Assembly: GCF_963678795.1 (NCBI RefSeq)
Contig: NZ_OY787452.1
Coordinates: 62,001-126,000, forward strand
Direction of reading: 5' to 3'
Source of the DNA: an uncultured Methanoregula sp.
GTDB lineage: Archaea > Halobacteriota > Methanomicrobia > Methanomicrobiales > Methanospirillaceae
Length of the DNA: 64,000 nt
Shown: piece after piece, positions 1 through 9,152 of the stretch
How positions within the stretch are numbered: the first letter of the stretch is position 1
Layout: each line of letters starts with the position of its first letter
Position numbers and translations under genes: made by a program
The notes under the pieces: generated by a model
What the model saw: the letters and a program-made list of their open reading frames with translations, nothing else
The model's database searches: none
Told to the model about the DNA's origin: nothing

Positions 1-159
1 ACCTAGGATGCCACAGGTTCAATAAACCGGACATCATGTGTGGATATGTTGATGTGAGATTCCGGCAAACGTATTGTCAGGATACCCTGGATCATTGCAG
101 GCGGGTTTTGCGGCCGGAGTGACGGGTAACGTAAGACAAAGAACATGAGGTACAGTCCC

Positions 160-633
160 ATGGAACGATTCCTTGATGCGTATATTGAACGAACAAAAAC
201 CCATTTTCCCGGATTTCCTGCTGCAACAGCACACGAAATTGCATCAGCTTTTCTGGCCTTCAAATTCGGTTTATACGAGAATGCCGCCCGCGAATGCACC
301 CATGCCATAACACTCATTCCGGAAAGCCCTGCAAATGCAAGCCTGAAAAAGGCACTCGCCATTGTCCGCGCCAATGCCGAGGACAGGAACAACTCTCAGG
401 TCACCGCGGATCTCTCGGTTGCATTCACCGATGCCGAGCGTGCCTATGTTCCCATTGTCATCCCGGCAGAAAAGAACGAGGACCCGGGAACCCTTGATCT
501 CGACAATGCACTCATCATGATCTACGTGGTTGCTCTCATAACGTCAGCCGATGACGAAGAGGCCCTTGAAGAGCACCGGAAACGGATCATCAGGATGCTG
601 ATGGATTACAAAAAACCGATGGGACTTGAATAA
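160..633 (+). CDS. Conserved hypothetical protein, about 157 aa
   Basis: Function not recognised. The protein is soluble and mostly helical by composition; residues 20-75 (AFLAFKFGLYENAARECTHA) resemble a single TPR-like helix pair, and the C-terminal half is acidic and ends in a basic stretch. I start it at the ATG at 160 rather than the in-frame ATG at 145, because GAGGT at 148-152 makes a Shine-Dalgarno seven bases upstream of 160. It stands alone, convergent with the sensor gene on the other strand; a T-run just after its stop may serve as terminator. Confidence 0.7.
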   Translation: MERFLDAYIERTKTHFPGFPAATAHEIASAFLAFKFGLYENAARECTHAITLIPESPANASLKKALAIVRANAEDRNNSQVTADLSVAFTDAERAYVPIVIPAEKNEDPGTLDLDNALIMIYVVALITSADDEEALEEHRKRIIRMLMDYKKPMGLE

Positions 634-683
634 TTTTTTTGTGGGAAAATTTTGCGGGAAAATAAAAGATCATTTCCCGGGTC

Positions 684-1325
684 TTATGTTTCCTTTTCCC
701 GGATCAGGGCATCGCGTTCAGCCTGGATTTTCTGCTCGTTCTGGAAATTCCTGACCATATAGGCAAAGACGAACATGCCAATGGCGTTTGCAAGGATCAT
801 GGGGATGTACACTCTCCCGACTATCGCCAGCGCCGCATCGAACGGGCGGGCGATGAGGAGCGTGAGTACCATGTGGAAGATCTCCATGAGGATGGCAAAG
901 AGTACTGCGATTTTCCAGCCGGCAAATTTCTTTTTGCAGTACAGCCAGATGAGCCCGCCGAAAAGCCCGGCAAAGACTGCGGTGACCGAGCAGGAGTAAA
1001 CGGTGATGCCGCCCATGCTGAACCGGTAGGCAGCGCCTATCAGTCCCGCGCCAATGCCAACCCACGGGCCGGCAAGGAGGCCGGCAAGCATGGGGCCGAG
1101 GTCGCGGACGTTCACGACCGAGCCCATGAACTCGACACCGCTGATCGTCCCGTACACGGAAAGGGCACCGAAGAAGAGGACAAGGATTACCTGGGTGGTG
1201 ACTGTTGTGCGGCCGTCAAGGATCTCCGGGAAGATCCGGCTCCGGGTCAGGAGGTATGCTGCCACAATGATCACGCACATGAGCTGCAGGAGCACATTGA
1301 GCTGGGTGAGTACTGAAAAGTCCAT
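684..1325 (-). CDS. LytS/YpdA-type 5TM membrane sensor protein, no kinase domain
   Basis: The protein has about six hydrophobic segments and the 5TMR_LYT pattern: conserved R/D near VNVRDLGPMLAGLLAGPWVG and the glycine-rich stretch GIGAGLIGAAYRFSMGG. In the family this module senses extracellular ligands for histidine kinases or cyclases, but here the protein ends shortly after the last helix in a charged coiled tail (residues 190-213) with no kinase, so it may act with a partner in trans. The open frame extends to 1526, but that extension is low-complexity; the ATG at 1325 begins MDFSVLTQLNV with a helix at once and is my chosen start. Confidence 0.75.
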   Translation of the reverse strand: MDFSVLTQLNVLLQLMCVIIVAAYLLTRSRIFPEILDGRTTVTTQVILVLFFGALSVYGTISGVEFMGSVVNVRDLGPMLAGLLAGPWVGIGAGLIGAAYRFSMGGITVYSCSVTAVFAGLFGGLIWLYCKKKFAGWKIAVLFAILMEIFHMVLTLLIARPFDAALAIVGRVYIPMILANAIGMFVFAYMVRNFQNEQKIQAERDALIREKET

Positions 1326-1565
1326 GATATGATATCCTGAGGAAGTAACGTTGCTCACAATCTCTGATAAACGATGCTGGTGCTTTTCCTTTTTAACGCC
1401 GTAGCGATCGAACTCCTGCAGGAGAACGATAACCGGATTGCAACCCGGATCCTGTTGCTGCGCCCGATTAACCGGCCCGGGGATTCCGCGCCGGGGGCGG
1501 GATGACAAACGCTCCATTCCTCCCATCCCCTATCCGGAAGGAGGGTCGGAGGGGACTTTCTGCGC

Positions 1566-1663
1566 CCAATTGATGCTAATTAGACATTTTTATGTCTTCG
1601 GCGTGAAAAAATCAATCCGGGCCTTATACGCAGAGGAAAATAACCTCATAGCACCGTTTTTCC
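1566..1663 (+). repeat. Dispersed intergenic repeat, copy 1
   Basis: This segment aligns over about 98 bp with 45593-45689 in the same orientation, at roughly 70 percent by eye. Both begin with CCAATTG and end with the identical block CCTCATAGCACCGTTTT. Neither copy lies in a gene. Its function is unknown. Confidence 0.6.
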
Positions 1664-1920
1664 CCAATTCGATCCATTTTCGGAAACCCTAAAACAGGGG
1701 TCCTGATAAAGTCTGTTATTCGGGCCCCGATTGCCAATCCGGGTGTTTTACGAGGGGTCGATTATCAGCCATCCTTACCCTTTCCCGGGGGATTCGCACC
1801 GACGAAGGGTTCCGGAATGGGTGCCCATAGCGGGGGTGTCGCTGTACCGGTTTTTCCGGATATTTCGTAATGAAAGATTTTAAAAAATTTTTGTTATGCA
1901 AAATATCAAAACAATTCAAA

Positions 1921-2170
1921 AATTTTCAACCGGACTTTGATTTTTATTTTTCAACCGGACCTTGATTGAAAAATTTTCAGCAGACTTTGATTGAATTTTT
2001 TTGAGCAGACTCTGATTGAAAAATCGCATCAACGTACATGCTGCCGTCAGAGATATCCATTTTGGATTTATTCAGATGTAGTTAACTTTTCACAATCAAA
2101 CCTTGATTGAAATTTTTCAGGCAGACTTTGATTAAAAATTTTCGAGCAAACATTGATTTCAAAATTTTGC
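1921..2170 (+). repeat. Degenerate tandem array, unit about 26 bp with core CTTTGATTGAAAAATTTTC
   Basis: At least seven related units are readable at about 1925, 1951, 1978, 2004, 2090, 2117 and 2143. Each carries a (C/A)(G/A)GAC(T/C)TTGATT-like core followed by an A/T tract; units are contiguous, without unique spacers, and one gap interrupts them at about 2030-2085. Related units reappear directly after the transposase gene at 3225-3262. The array may be a remnant of element termini, a binding array, or simple satellite DNA. Confidence 0.65.
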
Positions 2171-2252
2171 TCTGTAGAAATCATTTTCTTGATAATGAAA
2201 AAGAGTCAAAATCGACCGAAAGATCTAAGGTACGGTGTCTCCTCATATTGTT

Positions 2253-3206
2253 ATGTTCAGTAACGATAAGGAGACAATAAAGAAATCGTCAGGCCGGTTT
2301 ATCCGTTTTATCAAACATGCATTTTCAATAGTACAATCTTCCAGGATTTCCCCGTATTCCTGCAAATATTCGAGGAGAGATTACACCCAGCATCAACTTC
2401 TGACGTTACTTCTCTTCAAAGAATACCGGAAAGAAGATTATCGTACAGTCATATGGAACCTCGAAGAGATGGATCGTATCCGAGCAGTACTCGGGCTTAC
2501 AACTATCCCTCACTTCACAACGCTCCAAAAATTTCTCTGTCGTATCAAATCCTTGTACTTCGATCTTCTCTTCAAAAATACTCTGAAATTATTCTACTCA
2601 GAGGACGGTACAATCTCTATCACAGCCATCGATTCGTCCGGGTTCACCAGCGGATATTCCAGTCACTATTACTCCGTAAGAACCGGAAAAATCCGGAAAC
2701 ATTTCCTAAAAACTTCGATTGCTGTCGATACTGATCAGCAGGTAATTACTGGATTCACGATATCGAAAAGCCGGGTCCACGATTCTCAACATGCTTTCAT
2801 TCTTCTCAAGAGATGCCACAAATCTCGGAGATCGGAGTGTTATCTCATGGACAGAGGATACGATTCTGAAAAAATGCACCGAATGATCCGGGAATCTCTG
2901 AATGCTGATTCGGTTATTCCTACCAGAATCTGGAAAAATACCGAACATGTCTGGGGAAAATATCGTAAAGAAATGACCGACAATTTTGATTCAACCCGTT
3001 ACCGAAAACGGTTCCTGGTTGAAACCAAGTTCTCGGTTCTCAAACGAAGGTTCGGGGCTGACCTGAAATCTCGATTATTTCAGATTCAGAAGAAGGAAAT
3101 CTCTTGCAAAATCATTCTCGCTAACCTTGACAGGTTCATACAATTTGTTTGGATTGAGGTTTTCTACAGAGCACAAAATTTTCATCGCGATCATGATAGC
3201 GATTGA
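2253..3206 (+). CDS. IS5-family-like DDE transposase
   Basis: The protein (about 317 aa) has a DDE_Tnp_1 layout: first Asp in TAIDSSGF, second Asp in [10 protein letters not shown] and the Glu in [16 protein letters not shown], which matches the IS5/IS4 superfamily. The frame opens at a GTG at 2235, but the ATG at 2253 ([11 protein letters not shown]) is the more likely start. It appears intact, unlike its decayed relative at 60119-60710. Tandem TTGAT units lie on both sides, and a 26-bp perfect direct repeat (1930-1955 and 3225-3250) brackets it; I see no clear terminal inverted repeats. Confidence 0.85.
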   Translation: MFSNDKETIKKSSGRFIRFIKHAFSIVQSSRISPYSCKYSRRDYTQHQLLTLLLFKEYRKEDYRTVIWNLEEMDRIRAVLGLTTIPHFTTLQKFLCRIKSLYFDLLFKNTLKLFYSEDGTISITAIDSSGFTSGYSSHYYSVRTGKIRKHFLKTSIAVDTDQQVITGFTISKSRVHDSQHAFILLKRCHKSRRSECYLMDRGYDSEKMHRMIRESLNADSVIPTRIWKNTEHVWGKYRKEMTDNFDSTRYRKRFLVETKFSVLKRRFGADLKSRLFQIQKKEISCKIILANLDRFIQFVWIEVFYRAQNFHRDHDSD

Positions 3207-3224
3207 AATCCTGATCCGGATAAA

Positions 3225-3262
3225 CCGGACTTTGATTTTTATTTTTCAACTGGATCTTGATA
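3225..3262 (+). repeat. TTGAT-array units to the right of the transposase
   Basis: Positions 3225-3250 are a perfect 26-bp copy of 1930-1955 (starting CCGGACTTTGATTTTTATTT), followed by a diverged second unit. The spacing between the two copies is 1295 bp, a plausible length for an IS5-like element. Confidence 0.7.
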
Positions 3263-3299
3263 AAAAAAAGATCTCTTAATATTCATCATAGCGATACCA

Positions 3300-3660
3300 C
3301 ACGCGCAAAACGCCTCGCGGGTTTTGCGCTACGCACTTATCGGGACCCGGGTATGCAGGAAACATTCCGGAACCATGATTTTCCGGTAATTGAGCCGCCG
3401 CGGGGCGCGCTTCTGGGTACCGGCAGGCATCGTAATGCGATAGAAAATGGTGGCAGCAACAATCAGAAATATTTCCAAAATTTTTTTTCTCCTAATATTT
3501 TACCGGGCCGGGATTGAAAGAGTCCACCCACCGCATTCTACCGGAGCGATGTTTCACGCGCAAAACGCCTCGCGGGTTTTGCGCTACGCACTTACCGGGA
3601 CCCGGGTATGCAGGAAACATTCCGGCTTTGAGATTTCCCGGTAATTGAGCCGCCGCGGGG
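3300..3660 (+). repeat. Two 106-bp direct repeats containing a hairpin
   Basis: Copy 1 is 3300-3405 and copy 2 is 3555-3660, of equal length and nearly identical apart from a variable patch before TTCCGGTAATTGAGCC. Each holds a strong hairpin with arms GCGCAAAAC and GTTTTGCGC. The whole gap 3207-3764 has no credible gene. GC-rich stem-loops and T-runs (about 3476-3490) suggest structured non-coding repeats. Confidence 0.7.
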
Positions 3661-3764
3661 GCTTCCTGCCGGGGGCGGCGGCAGGCATCCTTACGGACAG
3701 AATCAGTTATCCGCTCTAATTAAAAAGACACAAGAGATTATTCAAAAAAGATTATTCTGCCGGA

Positions 3765-4085
3765 TTACAGGCTGTCCATGCTGATGCCGGTAAAGTCCTG
3801 TGCAACCGATTTGATATCCTTAACACCGAACGCAGTCTGCACCTGCTCGAGTTCGAGTTGGGTTGCAGCATCGCACATGTAATCGAGGATATCGACCGAC
3901 AGTTCCTTCTGGATCTTGCTCTTCCGGAGCTGGTCTACAAGGGCCCCCATCTTCTCAGGAGATTCCATGCGGAGTTTTGCAAGGCTCATGACACACATGT
4001 AGATGCGGGTCAGGTTCCGGTCAGTCCCGGTGATACAGTCAAAGAAATTCCGTATCACCTGCGCCTGGTATATTTCTCCACTCAT
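3765..4085 (-). CDS. Small conserved hypothetical protein, 106 aa
   Basis: I do not recognise the family. It is a soluble, mostly helical protein (MSGEIYQAQVIRNFFDCITG) with a regular heptad-like pattern and no metal motif. The start is well supported: reading the minus strand, GGAGGTG lies just upstream of the ATG at 4085. It is monocistronic as far as visible. Coding probability is good because of the strong ribosome site and balanced composition. Confidence 0.7.
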   Translation of the reverse strand: MSGEIYQAQVIRNFFDCITGTDRNLTRIYMCVMSLAKLRMESPEKMGALVDQLRKSKIQKELSVDILDYMCDAATQLELEQVQTAFGVKDIKSVAQDFTGISMDSL

Positions 4086-4292
4086 GAATCCACCTCCTAC
4101 CGTTATTCTCCTTCTCGGTAAATCTCCTGTTCACACTATCTGGTTATAAACTTTGTGGGGATTTTGTCTTTTTTCCCTGAAAAAACGTATGAATCGTGGC
4201 GGTTTTTCGAAAAGAGCGGCAATGGGGCGGGGAGTTTGTCTGACAACGGTATGACAATCGTCAGACTCCGCCGGCAACCCGCCGCATTCCTT

Positions 4293-4778
4293 TTATTTTA
4301 CAGCGCTTCTGAAACGGTTTTTCCCCTTCCCCCTCCATACCTGTATCAGCGTTGGAACATACATGATGGAAAAACCAAGTACAATGGACACGGCAAGGTC
4401 CGGGCTGGAGAGCAATCCGGATGCCAGAACATTGGAATAAATATATACTGCAACGGGAACGTAGACCGCACCTGCCGTTACTACCCCAGGGGAATATTCG
4501 CCCGTAGAGAGAGTGAAGAATGCATGGAGCGTAAAATTTGAGAATATCCATGCAGCGGTGGATAATCCAAGGACAAGCGTCCATTCACTGGGGTAAACGG
4601 TTGCAAGGAATACGGATATGATGACATACCCCATGAAAATTACGTTCCCGAGTATGAACTGCGCGAATGTGGAGGGTGCAGAAAGATATCTCTTCGCCCA
4701 CGGGACAAAGCGCGGGGTTTCCTCGACAATATGGATACAATATGCAATTGGTACCAGCCAGAGAATGTTCAGATCCAT
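4293..4778 (-). CDS. HXXEE-domain integral membrane protein
   Basis: The 161-aa protein carries the family signature HIVEE near its N-terminus (residues 16-20), inside the first hydrophobic segment, and has about four to five membrane helices. This pattern matches the HXXEE (PF13787) family, whose activity is unknown; the invariant His and Glu pair suggests a metal or proton site in the membrane. It ends in a short basic tail. It stands alone on the minus strand. Confidence 0.75.
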   Translation of the reverse strand: MDLNILWLVPIAYCIHIVEETPRFVPWAKRYLSAPSTFAQFILGNVIFMGYVIISVFLATVYPSEWTLVLGLSTAAWIFSNFTLHAFFTLSTGEYSPGVVTAGAVYVPVAVYIYSNVLASGLLSSPDLAVSIVLGFSIMYVPTLIQVWRGKGKNRFRSAVK

Positions 4779-4969
4779 TTGTTTTTCTCCCCGTATCGAT
4801 TTGAAGTAAATAATACTTTGATCTGCGGAAAGGATATACCTGCACCATTTCCGCTCCCAGAATCCATCATATCCAAAATTTTTCCGGGTACTTGTCCCGT
4901 TGTTGTGAGTTATAAAAAAAGGTCAGAGTTTTCGTGATCGAACCGGCAAAACCCGGAAAAAAAATGTTC

Positions 4970-6139
4970 TTACTTGGCAGCACTCACAATCTTGATGATG
5001 TCGCCATCCTTGAGTTCATGGGTTTCCTTGATCCGCATCTTGGTGCGGGCATCGATCGCGTACAGGAATCCCTTGCCGATCTCCGTGTGCACCTGGTATG
5101 CGAGATCATGCGGCGTGGAACCTCTCCGCATCAGGAAAGCATCCGGCAGCACATCGCCCTGCTTGTTACAGTAGTGGTTCTCATCCTCTACCGGGTAAAC
5201 GACGATCATGTCAAGGAGTTCGAAGACCGCACGGTTGATTGCCTGCTGGACACCGGTGCCTTTGCACTGCTTCATGACTTCCGCTATTTTCGCAAGGCCG
5301 GCTTTCTGCGCGGGAGAAAGGGTGACTTCATTACCCACCCGGAACTGCTCGTCGCCCGGCAGGTACTGGATCACATTGGCAGCCGCGGCATTGCGCAGCG
5401 CCAGCTCGGACGCCGCACTTGCAAATGCCACCTTCTGCGCGGCAAGCTTTGTGCGCAGGGACTCGGGCGCTTCATCGAACTTGTTCCCTACAACCAGCAT
5501 CGGCTTTGAGATCTTCACCATCTCGGCGCAGAGCGGGACGAGGTCATCGATGTTCGCGTGCACGAGATCAAGCTTCAGTTTCAGGGCCACGTCGCGCACA
5601 TCTTCGAGCGTGATGCCCAGGCCGACAAAGGTGTCGGCAATCCCCTGCTCAATCACTGCACCCTTGCCCTGCGACTGGCGGCTGATCCGGGACCAGTGCT
5701 TGTCAAGGATCCCGTGGACCCACATGGTCATCTCGAAGAGGAGGAACGTGACATCTACTTCGGGATCATGGTTGCCGACACCTACCGGGTTTCCCTCGCT
5801 GTCCGTCCCGCCGCTCGCGTCAATGACGTGCAGGATGGCATTTGCCTGACGGAGGTGGTCGAGGAACTGGTTGCCGAGGCCCTTGCCCTTGTGGGCATCG
5901 GGCACAAGCCCGGCAACATCAATGAGGTTGACGGCAACGAATCGGTTGCCATCCGTGCAGTGCGTGCATTTGACCGGGAGATTCGCACAGGCGCACTTCG
6001 TCCGCACATAAGCCACCCCGAAATTGGGGTTGATGGTGGTAAACGGGTAATTGGCGATCTCGGCATTGGCCATTGTTGCTGCCTTGAAAAAGGTCGATTT
6101 TCCGCAGTTGGGTTTTCCTGCAAGGGCAAGGGTGATCAT
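4970..6139 (-). CDS. YchF/Ygr210-type Obg-family GTP-binding protein with TGS domain
   Basis: This P-loop GTPase of 389 aa has Walker A GKPNCGKST at residues 8-16, G3 DVAGL and G4 NKFD near 217. An inserted cysteine-rich loop (CACANLPVKCTHC) follows the switch region, and a C-terminal TGS domain runs about 310-389 (SAPHDLAYQVH-like through DGDIIKIVSAAK). This matches the archaeal/eukaryotic Ygr210 branch, associated with ribosomes or tRNA in relatives. GAGG precedes the ATG on the minus strand. Confidence 0.9.
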   Translation of the reverse strand: MITLALAGKPNCGKSTFFKAATMANAEIANYPFTTINPNFGVAYVRTKCACANLPVKCTHCTDGNRFVAVNLIDVAGLVPDAHKGKGLGNQFLDHLRQANAILHVIDASGGTDSEGNPVGVGNHDPEVDVTFLLFEMTMWVHGILDKHWSRISRQSQGKGAVIEQGIADTFVGLGITLEDVRDVALKLKLDLVHANIDDLVPLCAEMVKISKPMLVVGNKFDEAPESLRTKLAAQKVAFASAASELALRNAAAANVIQYLPGDEQFRVGNEVTLSPAQKAGLAKIAEVMKQCKGTGVQQAINRAVFELLDMIVVYPVEDENHYCNKQGDVLPDAFLMRRGSTPHDLAYQVHTEIGKGFLYAIDARTKMRIKETHELKDGDIIKIVSAAK

Positions 6140-6234
6140 ACGGGTGTTCCTCAGGTTTTGATAATAGATGCCGGATTATTTTGGCCGGACAAAGTCTGAC
6201 AAAGTTTTTCATCCCGGCTTATTAAAAGGTACTT

Positions 6235-6825
6235 ATGACGTTCGTTGCGAAAAAGTGTTATTACTTTGATAAACCGGGGGAGGGAAACACTGCCGATGCG
6301 GCCCGTTTCTCCGTTGAGCGGGCACGCGAACTCGGGATAAAAACAATAATCGTGGCCAGTACCACCGGCAAGACCGCCGAGATTTTTTTTACTGCCATGA
6401 AAGGTTCCGGCATCCGGCTCGTTATCGTAACCCATGTTTTCGGTTTCGCCAAACCGGGCGTCTGGGAGTTCTCAAAAGAGATTGCAGACAGGCTGCGGGC
6501 CGAAGGGGTTACCATCGTCACCGGAACCCATGCCCTCTCGGGTCTTGAACGCGCACTCTCGCGGTCACCGAAAGTCGGGGGAGGTTCCCGTACCGAAGCT
6601 ATTGCCGAAGCGCTCAGGAAAGTTGTTGCTGTCGGCCTCAAGGTTGCCGTGGAGTGCGTACTGATTGCGGCAGACAATGGCATAACCGGTATTGATGAAG
6701 AAGTCATAGCCGTGGGGGGCACCGCAACCGGCGCAGATACCGTCTGCGTCGTCCGCCCGGCAAACACCGGAAATTTCTTTGATCTTCAGGTGCGCGAGAT
6801 CGTGGCCATGCCAAGGACCCGGTAA
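6235..6825 (+). CDS. Stand-alone pyruvate kinase C-terminal (PK_C) domain protein
   Basis: The 196-aa protein matches the PK alpha/beta C-terminal domain only: NTADAARFSVERARELGIKT, then IVASTTGKTAE and VGGTATGADTVCVVRPANT. The catalytic TIM barrel is absent. In pyruvate kinase this domain binds allosteric effectors; free-standing archaeal versions are conserved but of uncertain role, perhaps nucleotide or sugar-phosphate sensing. AAAGGT lies a few bases upstream of the ATG. Two bases after its stop the next membrane gene starts, so the two form an operon. Confidence 0.85.
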   Translation: MTFVAKKCYYFDKPGEGNTADAARFSVERARELGIKTIIVASTTGKTAEIFFTAMKGSGIRLVIVTHVFGFAKPGVWEFSKEIADRLRAEGVTIVTGTHALSGLERALSRSPKVGGGSRTEAIAEALRKVVAVGLKVAVECVLIAADNGITGIDEEVIAVGGTATGADTVCVVRPANTGNFFDLQVREIVAMPRTR

Positions 6826-6827
6826 TA

Positions 6828-7670
6828 ATGGCGGTTGCAGAGTTCAAAGAAGCGCTCCAGCTTCTCGGACGGACACCGGTCCTCTGGATCCCCGGACTGA
6901 TTGCCGGGGGATTTGCTGCACTCATATGGGTCCTCGTCATGCTGTCCGGCACGTTTTTTGCCAGCAGGGTGCTTGTCATTGCCGCACTCATTCTCGTGCT
7001 CTTCCTTGCGGGTATGCTCGTATCAATCAAGGAAAATGCATCCGGCCCGGCCACGCTCGTCAAAAGCGGCATCCGGTATTATTTCCGGATGCTCCTGCCG
7101 ATGCTGATCATAATTTTCCTCGTCCTGATCATCTTTTTCCTTCTCGTGGCCACCCTTGCACTAATGGGAATTTCTTCTGATCCCGCGTTGCTCGGTGGCA
7201 TTACATTCGGGATCATGATTCCGGTCATGATCTTCACATTTTTCTTTGATACAGCGGCCGTTCTGGAAGACAGGCCGGTCTTTGGGGCCATCCAGCGAAG
7301 TGTTGAACTGGTCACAACCCATTTCACGGAAGTGATCGCCTTTTTTGTAATAAGTGCACTCGCGATCTGCTGCATTCTCTTCCCCCTCATGATAATCTGG
7401 GAAGCGTTCCTGTATGACAAACTTGAACCACTCACGCGATACACTGAAACACAGATCCAGGCAATAACTCCCGACCAGCTGATTACGCTTCTCGGAAAAG
7501 ACAGTATCGGTATCACCGCGGCGGTTCTCTTTATTGCCGGCCTTCTCCTTATCCCCGTCATCTACAGTTACAAAGCCTGCTTTTTCCGGAAACTTGCCGG
7601 CAGCACGATTGCCATAGAACAGCAGGTAACCGGTGAATACGACAGCAAGGGCCGCTGGTACAAATATTAG
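6828..7670 (+). CDS. Multi-pass membrane protein (DUF7847-like), 280 aa
   Basis: About six hydrophobic segments are visible (residues 20-65, 83-112, 120-145, 165-195, 225-250). The pattern begins with an amphipathic AVAEFKEALQLLGRTPVLWIPGL, common to archaeal DUF7847-type proteins of unknown function. It is translationally close to the PK_C-domain gene, with only TAATA between them, so the two are probably co-transcribed. Nothing catalytic is recognisable. Confidence 0.75.
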   Translation: MAVAEFKEALQLLGRTPVLWIPGLIAGGFAALIWVLVMLSGTFFASRVLVIAALILVLFLAGMLVSIKENASGPATLVKSGIRYYFRMLLPMLIIIFLVLIIFFLLVATLALMGISSDPALLGGITFGIMIPVMIFTFFFDTAAVLEDRPVFGAIQRSVELVTTHFTEVIAFFVISALAICCILFPLMIIWEAFLYDKLEPLTRYTETQIQAITPDQLITLLGKDSIGITAAVLFIAGLLLIPVIYSYKACFFRKLAGSTIAIEQQVTGEYDSKGRWYKY

Positions 7671-7801
7671 CGGACGATAAGGCAACGGGAGTTTTATCCC
7701 CGGCTCTTTTTTATTAAAAATGCACAGCCGTTGCAAAGGGCATTACATACCGCCAGGATGTACCGGATGGGAATCTGCCGGAAGGTACCGTTTCATGGGG
7801 T

Positions 7802-9010
7802 TCAGAGCATCGGAAGAAGGAGCATGTAGAGGGCTACCGCAAAGAGACCCCCGCCAATCGTAGCAAGCAGGTTTGTACCGGCATTTCCCAGGAACCCGCG
7901 GTTCTCCAGGGTGGCGCCGATCAAACTGTCAATATTGGTACCGACAAATCCTGCTATCGTGCAGATGACGAGCATCATGGGCGTTATGACCCCGAGGAGA
8001 AGGGCCGCAAGCGAGACGAGAAAACCCCCCAGGAGGGCGACGCTCTCTCCTACCAGCGTGACCCCGCCATTCGTCCCTATGGGAACCCGCTTCAGGGTCG
8101 TGATCATGAACGGCACTCCCCCGGTCACGCCAATCTCGCTCGCGAGAGTATCTGCGGCCGCGGTTGCAACGCATCCCACGTACATGACAATGAAGACCGG
8201 TTGCTGGAACACGCCAAAGAGGACTGCTGCCGCCGCGGCAACAATACCGTTCGCAAACACATTCTTGTATCCCCTCGCACCGCTCTGGCCCTGTTCGACA
8301 CCGATCCGTTTCTTGTACTCATACTTGTACTTGGTTGCCGCAGAACCTATGATGAAGAAAGCGAGCATGATCAGGAACCACCGCGGATCGGCAAAGACGA
8401 GCAGGATGATCCCGACAAGAGCTGCGGAGAAGAGACCGGACAGGTCAGCGGTTTTCGACCGGAATGCAAAGTACCCGAACGTGAAACCGACAATGACCGC
8501 TGCGACCACCATCTGGAGGTTCGCCTGGTAATTGAGTTCCTGGATCAGCCACATGGTCATGGCAATACCGACGCCCTCGATCATCAGCGAGTCCTCGTAC
8601 TTGAGCAGTATCACCTTGAGGAGCACGGCCGCGATGATACCGAAAATAATCGTGAGAAGTGCATTCTCGTGAAGGTAAGTCATGACGAGCATGCCGGCCC
8701 ATGCGGTCGAAATGATGTAGTAGAGGTAGGTGTTGAGATCGTCAGTTCCCCGCTGGAATACCAGTTCTCCCAGGGCAAGCATCGCAAGCGTGGTGGCAAC
8801 CACAAAGAACGGGAGGAGACCGATACCGTAGAGTGCCGCAAGGATACAGAATGTATAACTGAGATATTTTGTATCAAAGAAACGCCAGAGGATGAGCGAG
8901 TAGAGGATGATGACAAGCGCCATCAGCCATGCGGGCTGCAGGAACGGGCCAAGGAGGATCGAACCACCCACCAGTGCCGATGCGTACCCGAGTCCCCGCT
9001 GCCGCTGCAT
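7802..9010 (-). CDS. DUF92-family integral membrane protein
   Basis: The roughly 400-aa protein has an N-terminal half of about six membrane helices and a C-terminal DUF92 domain (SAATKYKYEYKKRIGVEQGQ; TLASEIG; GTNGGVTLVGE; GNAGTNLLATI). DUF92 members resemble prenol (phytol/dolichol) kinases of the CTP-dependent type, but activity here is unproven. I start it at ATG 9010; an in-frame TTG at 9031 is possible. A TATA-like TAATAAAA at about 9046-9055 lies upstream on the minus strand. Confidence 0.85.
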   Translation of the reverse strand: MQRQRGLGYASALVGGSILLGPFLQPAWLMALVIILYSLILWRFFDTKYLSYTFCILAALYGIGLLPFFVVATTLAMLALGELVFQRGTDDLNTYLYYIISTAWAGMLVMTYLHENALLTIIFGIIAAVLLKVILLKYEDSLMIEGVGIAMTMWLIQELNYQANLQMVVAAVIVGFTFGYFAFRSKTADLSGLFSAALVGIILLVFADPRWFLIMLAFFIIGSAATKYKYEYKKRIGVEQGQSGARGYKNVFANGIVAAAAAVLFGVFQQPVFIVMYVGCVATAAADTLASEIGVTGGVPFMITTLKRVPIGTNGGVTLVGESVALLGGFLVSLAALLLGVITPMMLVICTIAGFVGTNIDSLIGATLENRGFLGNAGTNLLATIGGGLFAVALYMLLLPML

Positions 9011-9120
9011 TATCCAGTCATTTGTTTTCAAGCAAAAAGAGTTTTATTATGATTTCATGGACTGCAGGGTCTTGTCATCCCACGGGACAATGCTTCGTAA
9101 CGGGTGATGGATACGATTAC

Positions 9121-9130
9121 TATATTTTAT
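9121..9130 (+). promoter_or_regulatory. Archaeal TATA box of valS
   Basis: TATATTTTAT is centred about 28 bases before the valS ATG at 9153, with no Shine-Dalgarno between. This predicts a leaderless or nearly leaderless transcript. Confidence 0.5.
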
Positions 9131-9152
9131 TCCACAACCAACCTACACCCGA

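Larger units (their letters stand above)
1326..2252. other. Gene-free region with two kinds of repeat
   Basis: No credible coding frame is seen. Positions 1566-1663 form a copy of an intergenic repeat that recurs at 45593-45689. From 1921 the sequence becomes very AT-rich and holds the degenerate tandem array described separately, which runs up to the transposase gene. Confidence 0.6.

Noticed and set aside
3..392. Minus-strand open frame of 129 aa
   Set aside because: It is the antisense shadow of the gene at 160-633, which has a ribosome site and better composition.
1921..2170. CRISPR array
   Set aside because: The units are contiguous with no unique spacers, the repeats are very uneven, and no cas gene is in the window.
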